Made by a program: the position numbers and the translations under genes. Shown piece after piece: positions 1 to 9,726 of a DNA stretch of 64,000 nucleotides. Source of the stretch: Poa pratensis (Eukaryota; Streptophyta; Magnoliopsida; Poales; Poaceae). The notes under the pieces are model-generated. The model had not been told where the DNA came from, did not search any database, and worked only from the letters and a program-made list of their open reading frames with translations. The first letter of the stretch is position 1. The number at the start of each line of letters is the position of its first letter. The stretch lies in assembly GCA_947311845.1 (NCBI GenBank), contig CAMZMU010000069.1:9541875-9605874 (forward strand), read 5' to 3'.

Positions 1-267
1 ACTCCTTCTATTGAAACTATCGGGCATGCACATTTCCTGGACAGGAACTAGTCGTTATGATGTATGGAACCTCCGTGCATTCCTCCATAATACCTTCTGG
101 TTCTCTCCATTTATAGAGACTTTTTGGTCCAGTCGGTAACTTCGGGAAAACCGATTTCCTACCCAGCTATTCAAATTTTGAATTAGTCTGGTACTATCGG
201 GTTTCACCATTCGGTTCCGTGAATGCTACATTTTGTGGCAAGTGTCTGATTTTCAACTTTGCATATA
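1..267. other. intergenic, nothing recognised
   Basis: No coding potential, repeat terminus or RNA gene is visible in this stretch. It ends at the degenerate left end of a Stowaway-type MITE. Confidence 0.5.
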
Positions 268-411
268 CCCTATGTTCACTATTATAATACCTTTTAGATA
301 TTTCAACGTGGAATAGATACGGATCAAAATTAGTGAATCTATACACTAAATGTTTCTAGAAAAATGCATTTTCAAAAAGCTAAAACATTTTATAATAGTG
401 AATGGAGGGAG
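268..411. mobile_element. Stowaway-type MITE (degenerate)
   Basis: The right end reads as the inverted complement of CTCCCTCCATTCACTATTAT, and the left end shares the TTCACTATTATAATA core. The element is flanked by TA at 266-267 and 412-413, the target used by Tc1/mariner elements. It is about 144 bp, with no coding sequence. The left end has diverged from the family end. Confidence 0.65.
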
Positions 412-413
412 TA

Positions 414-776
414 TCTCCCAACCCATTCTGTGGCAAAGTGAAGAAACTGAGAGTAGAGTAAACCTCTTGACTGACCTCAAAGCTTCACCCATACTCCGCT
501 AGCCTGGGAAGCCGCATGGGCTTGCCGATAGCGTCGCATCTCGGTTACGTGACCTTTTACAACAATTGTGTCAAAAAAAAAGACACATTAAGAACGTTTG
601 CCCAGGCTTCAAGGATTTTCTAGGTCCGCCACTGTCTGCACTTACCTCATACTCCTCCACTCAAATCTTGAGATCCATGGTACTTGAGAGACATTTTTGT
701 GATTTTTTTGCAAGGGTTTTAAGATACAATCGAGATTGGCCAAGTATTATTATTTCCTTGAGGATATGTGCGCCTA
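414..776. other. intergenic, nothing recognised
   Basis: A short open frame from 566 to 829 has no recognisable domain and no codon bias. I treat it as chance. Confidence 0.5.
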
Positions 777-1330
777 GGGATGGAAACGGATCGGATAGTA
801 CCCTTCCCACATCTGTTGTCATATTTTAAAAACGAATACGAATACAAATACAGATGTTGTCGGAGAGTGGATGTTACTCGAATAACGGATACCGATCGGA
901 TGTTTTCTCAATTCGGAACAAAAACGAATATAACGAAATAATAGACTCGTGTCTTATAACGAGTCAGCTATAGAACAGTACAGTGATAAATATAGCTAAT
1001 ATAATACACAATAGTTTAAATTCCAATCACATAATAATAATATATTTGACCACGTTCTTACTCTTTTAGCTTGGTTAATTGACAGATGAGGTTGGAATTA
1101 CCAAGATTGGCTAACGTAATTTTATTCGGATACGGATATACCCATTTCCATTTCCATAGTTGTTTCAAAATTCAATACCACATTTGTTTTGTATTTGTAA
1201 AAATGAATACAGATATTTACCACTTCCACTTCTATTTTATTCAGATTCGGATCTTTACCACTTCCATTTTCAATTTCTCGAAACGAATTTCGAATAATTT
1301 GAATTATCCGCTACCGGTTCCCACCGCGCC
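777..1330. mobile_element. possible hAT-like non-autonomous element
   Basis: The left end reads GGGATGGAAACGGATCGG and the right end, in reverse complement, reads GGTGGGAACCGG. The interior is rich in GGATA/GAATA and TATCC/TTCC motifs facing each other. Imperfect flanks (gcgccta on the left, gcgcctcc on the right) could be a decayed 8-bp target duplication. It has no transposase. The ends are degenerate, so the boundaries are approximate. Confidence 0.4.
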
Positions 1331-2212
1331 TCCTATTCGGATAGAGAATCACTTGCCTAGTTATCCAACAGTAACCCATCATGAAACAGGATCTGAACGC
1401 ATGCCCCTTCATGGTCAAAATGCCACGTGGTAGATCACCATATATGCACCCACACACTGACACACACATGTTTTCTCGTACATCTAACATGCATGTCGGC
1501 CTCACAGAGCTACTTTTTTTCTTTTCCTTTTTGCATAGATACTCTTTTTTCAGACATTTTTGACAGACAGATGTGCGTAGGCGCGAAGAAAAACGCTCTC
1601 ACAATAATAAAGCAAATCAGATCGGGCAGGCAGGTTGCGTGCCCCCACGCTCACGCGTTTTAACAGCCTAGCTCGATCGCGGACGGAAATAAAACCCGCT
1701 GCTGACATGACGTACCTCTGCAGTGCCACTCCAGTGAGGCGATGATCCTTTTTCTTTTTCTTCTGTTCTTTTTTTTATTCGTCAAAGCAAAAGCTAGCTG
1801 GGGAATGGAGAATATATTAAGGCGATCTTGCTTATCTTCCGGTCGTCAGCGTGCAGCTGGAATGCATCAGGAGCAGGGTGAAACAAGGCTGAAGGAGCAG
1901 AGAAGCTTCCTGCTATGGGCAAGATTGTTAGTTTTTTATTATAAGATTATTATTCCCATGATTAGTCATTTTCGTGTCACTGCTAGTACGTTGTACCCCG
2001 TAGTACCATGAAGGAAGGAATCCTTGATCAAGTGCCAGCCTTTGTCCGAGTCGAATGACGCACTAGTGACGTTCCGGACAGCTAATCGGAATAAGTGATG
2101 GTTCTTTGTTCAGCCAACACAAATTCAGCTGACCAGAGCCAACTGGAAGTCCACGGCCCGGAGCTATAGTTCATGACAAACAGTTTGCAGCCTGAAAACG
2201 ACACTATTTCAT
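1331..2212. other. intergenic, no gene recognised
   Basis: Only short open frames without domains occur here. Some poly-T and CA-rich patches are present. Confidence 0.5.
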
Positions 2213-2327
2213 CCATCCCGAATTATAAGACGTTTTACCTTACGTTGCAGTGTGTCCGTTCAGTCATTTCTGTCTATATGTAGTCCACAGAGTATCCAAA
2301 ACTTTTTATGATTTGGAACAAAGGGAG
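2213..2327. mobile_element. Stowaway-like MITE remnant
   Basis: Inverted ends (catcccgaattataagacgttt on the left side; the complement of ACTCCCTTTGTTCCAAATCATA on the right) and a right-hand TA at 2328-2329 fit a degraded Stowaway element about 115 bp long. Confidence 0.5.
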
Positions 2328-4080
2328 TACTACTACATTTCCCCACCATCCCGAAGATTTCCGCCTCACTCATTTCCCTACATATGTTCCGTGCATACGG
2401 CAAACAACAAATGCAACGGAACACTTTACAGTGCTGGATTGTCTTAAAGGAAAAAAAAACACTTTTGGATTCTTCAGCAGAGAAGAAAACCGCAAAGACC
2501 CTGAACCGATAAATATCAATTCAACCGTGAACTTTACTGCATCTTATTACATCCCGTAACTCCACATGCACATTATATACAAATGAATCTGCTGAGATTA
2601 TCATCAATCTTCAGCAGATCTCCCTTGTTTCAAACAAGTTTATTCTGAGCCTGAACCAATTCAGCTGTAGTAGGCTGGAGTATGACAGTTGTGGGCATAT
2701 GATTTCTCTTGACCACATTTAATTGTCGCAGGATAGGAATACAACAATGGTACACTTCAAGTGCCTACTCTGAATCAGCTTTTGAAGGAGCTTAACGCTT
2801 TAATAATATGTTGATGAACTTCAATGCCCCTCAGGAACACTTTATCCTCCAGAAACTGCATGTTGAGAAAACTCTCAGCTTGGCCATCATATGTTATGTA
2901 AAAAGAATATATGATAATAGGCAAAGATCGGTTACCTCGTTATGATCGTGAAGTAATATTGGAGTATTTATCATTGGAGAAAATCCAAGGGCTGGAACAC
3001 CCATCTGCCTCACGAATCGGGCGTCAGTGGATGAAGATAAGATCTCGGACTTAGCTAATTTTGCACCTGAAGAGATGATAGCATGTTCAAACACAGACCA
3101 CCATGGGTTTGATTCATTGGTTGCCGTAAGTAAGAGACGTCCCGCCACATCCCTCACTGGTCCTTTCATTGTCAGCTGTACAATACAAAGACGAAGGAAT
3201 TTAGGAAATCAAGCAATACAAGATGATTGCAGTGCAGAGTTTGATTTACTTTCCATTATCTGCATAACAGTTTAAACTAATTTCACCTGGTAAGTCAAGT
3301 TTTTATGAGATGGTGCCCATTCTTCTTCGATTCTTCTTATGATCTGTTCAATATCCTCGGTTGGAGGAAGGCGGAGATCAAAACCCACCTCTGCTTCTGA
3401 AGGTTGCATATTCATCACAAAGCCCTGCATCAATATATATTAGTCTTTAGAGACCATACAGAAGCCATATAGAAATGAATAAATTGTATGACAATGTTGA
3501 TTTTTGGCATATGCCACTGAGTATACTAGAACTCTATAAATTTATAAGTATAAATTAGACAATGACATACTGAGAACTAACTGAAATCCGTAGTGTGATG
3601 TCCTTACAAAATTACAAGGCATAGGAATTTAGATGAGTACTTAAGTGGTAAAAAGGACTCATATTTGTTGGGTGCTTTTAAAAGGTGAGAAGTGTGTTGT
3701 TTTGCTTTAGTGCCTCACCCACATTGGTAGTTAGACCTTTGACCAGGTGCGCTTTTGCCAAAGAAAACTGCTGTCGCTGAGCTCTGGACCAATAAGTAGA
3801 CCTCTGAGCAAATGAACTTTTGCTCAGATTTTGATGGCTAGGAGCAACCAAACACATGCATCGATCCTTACTCGAGATTAATGGATCATCATTGACCAAA
3901 ATGCAAGACGAAGGGCCACTTTAACTCAAGTATTGCTGGGCTAGATCAGATGCACAAATTATTCTACTACCTACAGCATGATGAGAAACAATAACAGTGG
4001 ATAAGCTCACATGAAGCCCTATCTCTACATAGCCTAATAATTCTAATAGTTTATGAAAAACCCAACTTCTGACCATGCTT

Positions 4081-4220
4081 TTTAAGGCGTCCGCCTTAGG
4101 ACGCTTAGGCGATAGAGCGCCCCCCAGCGCCTTAGGTTTTTGCCCGCCTTAGGCGCTTAGGAGTCGCCTAAGCGGTAGAGCGCCCCCCCAGCGCCTTAGG
4201 TCGCCTTACCGCCTTACAAA
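4081..4220. mobile_element. 140-bp hAT-type MITE in ACY1 intron
   Basis: The 8-bp direct repeat ccatgctt lies at 4073-4080 and 4221-4228. Terminal inverted repeats are TTTAAGGCG on the left and TTTGTAAGGCGG on the right (reverse complement). The interior is built from repeated GCGCCTTAGG/CCTAAGGCGC motifs and an AGAGCGCCCCCCAGCGCC segment present twice. Its size, ends and 8-bp duplication fit hAT MITEs. Confidence 0.75.
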
Positions 4221-4859
4221 CCATGCTTCTGACAATCAAATTGATTCTAATTTTAGATTGCAATTCCGTAGTTTCGTGCGTAGGATTATAATGCCAACAA
4301 TGAAAAAAAGGGGCATGCGAAAGGAACAACTCCCTTTTCTATATCGATGATAACTTGTAATATTGTATTCTCAGTGTAGTCGCATTATACAGATTAGTGC
4401 GCAGTTATATAACTATCAGTTGATCCCATCAATAGAAATTCAAAGGGAAGTTTACTGGAAACAAGTAGCAAAAATGCCACAAGTAGCAAAAATGGCCAAA
4501 ATAAATAGTTTCGTTCAAAGAAGGAGAAAAGTCATGACCATCCAATGGCAAGGATCACAGGGTGACTGGGGTGAAATGAACCGTAAGATTGTTGTGCTTT
4601 TCAATAGCATGGCTCAAGAAGGTGTACGTTAGCATCCAAATGACCAGTAGATAGATAAAACTGATGATATGTACAAGTAAGAAACAAAGAAGTGCTTCAT
4701 GTTAATGTATAGAGAGCTTCTGAACCATCACAAGTGGAACAGGATGTAATTGAAGACCTAAAAAGAACAATACAATCAATGTGGGCACTGAAGAAGAAAC
4801 TCCCCAAAAGAACAAAGGCAGCTTAGACTAACCGAGCAGTAGTCTAGACTAGTCATGAT

Positions 4860-4923
4860 TAAAGTGCCATGCATTTTCCGTAATTTTCTGGTTCTCTCAC
4901 TTACGGAAATGCATGGCACTTTA
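4860..4923. repeat. near-perfect foldback hairpin
   Basis: The arms at 4860-4883 and 4901-4923 (taaagtgccatgcatttt and its complement) pair over about 23 bp with one bulged base, leaving a loop of about 17 nt. It could be a very short foldback transposon or the seed of a small-RNA hairpin. Nothing in the sequence shows processing. Confidence 0.7.
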
Positions 4924-5275
4924 TTCGCCAACACCACTTTTAACAAGTTCCATTTTTTTTTTTTGCAAAACCGACTTTTGCTATTTCAAATTGCTGCTCT
5001 TTCTCATGCTTGGGGTGCTGCAAGCTTCTCTTTGCAAATACGAAACTATACCTCAACCATCGTATCTTTTGTGAACACACATAAGGCATGTGTTTCACAG
5101 TACATTCGAATATCATCAAAAGATGAGAAAATGACAGAAAACTACGACATTTGGGGCCGAGTTGTTCTGGAACTACGACAATTGGAGTAAATGACACATG
5201 ACTACCATCTCAGGGGCATGGTCGTGACACAAAACACTAATTTCTCGATTTGCTGGGCTTAACCCCTTTTCTGAC

Positions 5276-5690
5276 TTGTCTGGCCCACCTGTCGGGTCCG
5301 ACGTGGCGTATTGGCGGACGTGGTGGGAGGCGGCCAAGAAGGCCGACGCGGATGCGCTGGGCACGCTGCTGGCCGATGAGGCTCTGCAGCGGGAGCCAAA
5401 CGCGGAGGATGTGCCGCGGCGCACGGCGATGCAATTCGCGGCGGGGCTCGGTTCGGAGGAGTGTCTGCGCGCGACGGGCGTGCGGGCGCTGCTGGAGCTG
5501 GGCGCTGACGCGGAGGCGCCTGGCGGGAAGGGCCGGACGTGGGCCACGCAGAGCGCGCCGGCGGCGGGCTGACGCCACTGCACATCGCGGCGGGGTATGG
5601 CTGCGCGACGGGCGTGCGGGAGCTGCTGGAGCTGGGCGCCGACGCGGAGGCGCCCGACGGGAATGCCGGACGCCGCTGGAGGTGTTGACC
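5276..5690 (+). pseudogene. captured fragment of chloroplast SRP43 (ankyrin region)
   Basis: The plus strand encodes WWEAAKKADADALGTLLADE, then FAAGLGSEECLR, a short [12 protein letters not shown] segment and, after an in-frame stop at about 5571, [10 protein letters not shown] and [19 protein letters not shown]. These are ankyrin-repeat sequences. Their order and wording match the ankyrin part of cpSRP43, the thylakoid targeting factor for light-harvesting proteins, as I recall it from cereals. The chromodomains are absent. One repeat appears duplicated or rearranged ([11 protein letters not shown] occurs twice), with stops and a frameshift near the end. It cannot make the whole protein. It may be transcribed with the host pre-mRNA, in antisense relative to ACY1. 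Confidence 0.8.
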
Positions 5691-5699
5691 GAGCTCGCC

Positions 5700-5945
5700 C
5701 GCGCCGCCCCGACCTCGCCACGCCCGCCCCTGGCTGGAGTTCGCCGCGCCCGCCCCTACCTCGCCAGCGCCGCCCCGACCTCGTCGGCGCCAGCCCCGAC
5801 CTTGCCGCGCCCGCCCCTACCTCTCCAGTGCCGGCCCAACCTCGCCCGCGCCGCCCCGACCTCGGCAGCGCCGGCCGGACCTCGTCGGCGCCCGTCCCGA
5901 CCTCGCCGCGCCCGCCCCTGGCCCGACCTCGCCAGCGCCAGAGCC
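5700..5945. repeat. GC-rich minisatellite inside the Pack-MULE
   Basis: Roughly 13-14 imperfect copies of an 18-nt unit close to CGCCCCGACCTCGCCGGC run in tandem. Long open frames on both strands through this segment (for example minus 5173-5994) are by-products of the repeat and its GC content. Confidence 0.8.
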
Positions 5946-8457
5946 TTCTGTGCTCGCGCCATGGCCGTCCGTGGTGCTTGGTCGGCAGGAGCACGTTGAA
6001 GTCACGCGTGTCTCACCGACAGGTGGGCCCGATCATATTTCAGCCGGTCAATTATTGACTTGGACAAGTCTTTGCCATGTCAGCCCTTACATGTGGGGCC
6101 GAGTGGACAGATTCGCTGTTAGACAGAGCAAAGTGAGAAATTAGTGCTTTGTGTCACGACCGCCCCTGAGATGGTAGTCATGTGTCATTTACTCTAATTG
6201 TCGTAGTTCCGGAACAACTCGTCCCCAAATGTCGTAGTTTTCTGTCATTTTCTCTCAAAAGATGGATTGTCCAAAGAAGAGTCACCCCTACCTTTTAGTA
6301 CCTTTTGATTCTGACACATAACACATAAGGCATGTGGTTCACAGTACATTTTAGGAGTGCTTTCATCAATGTTTCTATTACATTTGGGTTTTTCCAAAGC
6401 TTTCTCCAGACATACATCACTGTGAAGCATTGCATTGTTTCAACTTGTCCATACCATGAGCTCTATCTACCAGCTCGACACCACCAGACCAGCAACTTAC
6501 ATTTCTAAGCCTACATCACAAGCGGTTGAATAGCACTCTTACGATTCATTAGCCTACATCACAAGCGGTTATTTGTTTCAAATGATCTTCCATTTTCTTT
6601 TCCCTTTCATCAAAAGGATCAACCTATTTTTTATTTGTTTAAGTGTGTGTTAATCTACATATGCAATTAAATTAAAACAAGCATAACATACAAGTTAAAA
6701 ACAAATTAATGTTAGCATTTTCATCATCTTTTTCTATCTCACTTCCTTCTCATTGTATGGACCTCTCCGTAAAAAAATCTTGGAGTAGAATTAATAAATT
6801 TCACACACAAAAAAAGCAATAAATTCAAGATGCCAAAATCAAATCTTGAAGCTCCCGTGCATGCAGCAAGCGGTCTACAAAATGTTTGCAAACACACGTG
6901 AGGCAGCAGAACAAAATGAAGCACCCATATAGCTTTGATAGCATTGGGAGATGCATAATTATCAAAATGATGGTTCACATGTGAAATGTACTTACAGGAT
7001 AAGATTTCCTAGTCTAAAACAGAAAGAGAGGTGGTGGTCAATCAAGGTCAAAGTATCAGTAGTTTCATCACAGAAGCAGTACTGTCACTTTTCAAAAAAT
7101 TATATGTGAGTACAAATTTAAAAGAACGGCCAAATGGAGAAATGAAAGCATTTAAACACAGAAAAATAGAAATTAATATGCACCATGAGCATGCCTGCAT
7201 GAACTACATACTTGCATGAACATAGAACATGTAAGTAAACCATATTAGATTATATTCTGTGTTTAGCTAATTCAAATGCTTTAGCCATTATGTTGGTACG
7301 AGAGAGGAAGCAACATAAGTTCAATTAACTAACTTGAGATGGCACTAAGTTGCTAAAATGTTTCTGTCACACAATTTGGGCCTGAGACCTGATTTGAGCA
7401 GTGAGTTTCTTGTTAGTGCTCCGAACTCTATTACTCTTTTCCATTTTTTTTCCTGTTGGGAACTGATTGTTTCCATTCTGAAAGAAATGGAAAATGGTAT
7501 GATCTTAGTTCAAAGAAATATTGAGTTAATGAAACAAAAGGAATGGAGTCTGTGTACAATAGAAGAAATATATTGTGTTGTGGTACTGTTCTACATTCGT
7601 AACAGCTATGTGATGCTCATGTTTAACTGTGTTTTGGTGTGCTACTGTTAATTGGAAACTAGACAGAAGAATAATGAGCTTTGTTGTCAGGGCTTATTTC
7701 CTTGATATATTCCATGTAACGGATACACGTTTTCATACTTTCATTACAGTTGAGATTGTTCAAATAGGGATTTAATAAAGTTATGTTGGTCCCTATAGAC
7801 ATGCATCCATTATGAAGTAAAGATGAATTAGACTATTTTCTGTTAATCTTTTCTCATTCCAAACGATGTTCTTCTACCCCTGCTACCTCCCACAAATACC
7901 CCAATTCCCTCGAAGCCAGGCCATCTAGCATCCAAACACTATTTTCTAGAAAATATCCTGTTTCAACAATCAATTGTCTCCAGACAGTATGGACTGAAGT
8001 ATTTCTTGTACACTTTTACAAGATCCCTTGAACAAATGCATTTGATTTATTAATTGGTATAGAGGATAGGCATCACTGTTTGCATATTAATCTGCCACTG
8101 AGTGGATACAAGAAAATTTCTGTAGTCCAGAAGCCCAACACCTCTGTATCATTGAATGCTTATTACCTTTGTGAATTAAGAATACAGTAAAAGCAGCACT
8201 AACCTCAAGCAGCAAACATAGGTACTAAATAAGTGTCTAAAATTGAAGTGAATTTTGTAGTATATAACTTACAAGTATAATCTAGAATAAGCCTATAAAG
8301 TTTGCACTGGCTAAGTGAGTTGTTCTCAGTTGTGCTGATGATTCAGTTACTATGAATGATGTTGTCTGACCATCTCAAATAACAATCCAATTGCTCTCTA
8401 CGATTACATCGTCCCTCGCTGAACTAAAAAGCTAGTAACAAGTAGCAGTATGCTTAC

Positions 8458-9326
8458 CGTGGGGCTGGGCGTGCCGGCATTCATATACACAGGATTCACA
8501 GACACCACTTCTCCGGGGCCATTCTTCCCAGCCTTCACCTTCCGGAACTGTGCGTCCCTGAACCTCGCCACAGTCTCAACGCAATCCATCAGATTCTCCA
8601 CAGCAGCACCGTCGAACATCTTGGATCCATGGCCCGGAGCCCCCGTCGCCTTGACGACCAGCCTCCACACCAGCCTATCCGCGTAGAAAACCCTATACTC
8701 GTCCGTGAGCGACGCCTGCCCCTCGTCGAGCATGAACCCGACATTGAGGTCCCGGAACTCGTCAGACTTGACGAACTTCGCATAGCCGTCTTCGCCGCCG
8801 ATCTCCTCGTCGGGGACGAGCGAGATGTGGAGGGTGCGGGCGGGGGCGAAGCCGGCGGCCTTGAGGCCGCGGATGGCTTCGAGGTATTGGATGGGGAGGC
8901 ACTTGTCGTCCTGCGCGCCGCGCGCGTAGACGCGGCCGGTGGCGGCATCGTGGTGGGCCGCGAAGGGCGGGTGGATCCAGTGCTCGGGCTCGGCCGGGAC
9001 GGAGTCGATGTGGGAGTTGAGGTCTTGAGGAGGATGGAGGGGAGGGACGGGTCGGTGCCCGGCCAGGTGAGGAGGAGGAGCGGCTTCGACTTGCAGGCGG
9101 TGAAGTGGAGCGTGGTGGTGGTGAGGACCAGGGAGGCCGCGTAGGGGAGGAGGAAGGCGGCGGCGCCGGCGTAGTCCGGGGTCGGGTGGGCGGTGCGGAT
9201 GCGGAGGTAGTCCTGGAAGCGCCGGACTTGGGACGACTCGAGCTCGTTGAGCGGGTGGGCCGAGCGCGCCGCCGCGACGAGGAGAACGGCGGCGAGGAGG
9301 AAGTCGTTGAGGTTGAGACGACGCAT
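8458..9326 (-). other. ACY1 exon 1, carrying the 8-bp frameshift insertion
   Basis: This exon encodes the signal peptide and most of the catalytic domain, up to YMNAGTPSPT before the donor gtaagc. The plus strand at 9015-9030 reads agttgagg followed by tcttgagg, two near-identical 8-mers. Removing one restores 287 codons and the family reading ILLNSHID. Confidence 0.88.
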
Positions 9327-9726
9327 GCTGAAAGTAGTGATGGTCAACGGCGGCGAGTGGCTGCCGAGTGTTCGACCAATCATGAATTCGCCTGTCCGGT
9401 GAAGTCACAGTGTCCGACATGCCACGGCCAGTTCTACGCAAGCCCAGCAAAGGCCCAAAGTCAAGTTTCTCGATAGGAAAAGCCATGTATTTTGTCAAAT
9501 CAAACATTCCAATTTAAATAACAATGAACTTTCAGATGACCGAGACAAGGATAAAAGTTTCACATCATGAACAAGTTCCTATTGCACATAATATATGGTT
9601 GCTTGCTATTGAGATCATGTATCGAGTATCAAGCAACTGTTTTGTCCATCCTTTCGAAATAAATATGACAAAACTGTCCTTCTGCTACGGTTTTTAACAC
9701 GGGAGTACATGGTCAAACAAGTGAAT
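9327..9726. other. ACY1 promoter and p24 3' flank
   Basis: About 400 bp separate the ACY1 start codon from the upstream p24 stop codon, both on the minus strand. It must hold the p24 3' UTR and the ACY1 5' region. I see no clear TATA box. Confidence 0.45.

Larger units (their letters stand above)
5125..6254. mobile_element. Pack-MULE (Mutator-like) carrying a cpSRP43 gene fragment
   Basis: The ends are long inverted repeats of about 120 bp (5125-5247 and 6135-6254) beginning GAGAAAATGACAGAAAACTA. A perfect 9-bp target duplication, tcaaaagat, lies at 5116-5124 and 6255-6263. The 9-bp duplication and long ends are diagnostic of Mutator-like elements. The interior is about 70% or more GC, unlike the AT-rich intron around it, and holds a host gene fragment and a minisatellite rather than a transposase. 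The arms are nearly identical apart from a 2-bp indel and scattered changes, so the insertion is not very old. Confidence 0.92.
3425..8457 (-). other. ACY1 intron 1 (about 5.03 kb)
   Basis: Bounded by donor GTAAGC at 8457 and acceptor ATGCAG before GFVMNMQ. The exon ends join SPT to GFVMN exactly as in the enzyme family, so no exon is missing. Apart from a MITE (4081-4220), a foldback (4860-4923) and a Pack-MULE (5125-6254), the intron is AT-rich with no recognised feature. Confidence 0.8.
2775..9326 (-). pseudogene. ACY1: aminoacylase-1 (M20 family), four exons, frameshifted in exon 1
   Basis: The family hydrolyses N-acyl-L-amino acids with a two-zinc centre. Exons on the minus strand are 9326-8458, 3424-3287, 3175-2936 and 2855-2775. 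All junctions are GT-AG and every join is phase 0. The start gives MRRLNLNDFLLAAVLL, a likely signal peptide. Visible active-site motifs are NSHIDSVP (metal His and Asp), GAQDDK, PDEEIGG (catalytic and metal Glu), LDEGQA and LLHDHNE. With the insertion ignored, the length would be about 439 aa, normal for the family. Exon 1 is 869 nt, 2 nt out of phase, because 8 extra bases at 9023-9030 sit between SILL and NSHID. The allele as read cannot make the full enzyme. It could be a true null, an assembly error or an excision scar. The p24 gene lies about 400 bp upstream in the same orientation. Intron 1 is about 5.03 kb and carries transposons. Confidence 0.9.

Noticed and set aside
2856..2875. Alternative last-exon acceptors of ACY1 (SFLNMQFLEDK)
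   Set aside because: An upstream AG is also in frame, but the acceptor at ATGCAG gives HDHNEFLEDKVFLRG, which better fits the family.
5173..5994. 273-aa open frame on the minus strand, plus several others in the same place
   Set aside because: They run through the GC-rich minisatellite and an inverted repeat of the Pack-MULE. Their composition follows the repeat, not a protein.
8629..9144. 171-aa plus-strand open frame
   Set aside because: It is antisense to ACY1 exon 1, which has clear family motifs on the other strand.
8450..9507. 367-aa frame as the correct ACY1 start
   Set aside because: Its first 150 residues are out of the family frame. The true N-terminus is MRRLNLNDFLL in the neighbouring frame, joined across the 8-bp insertion.
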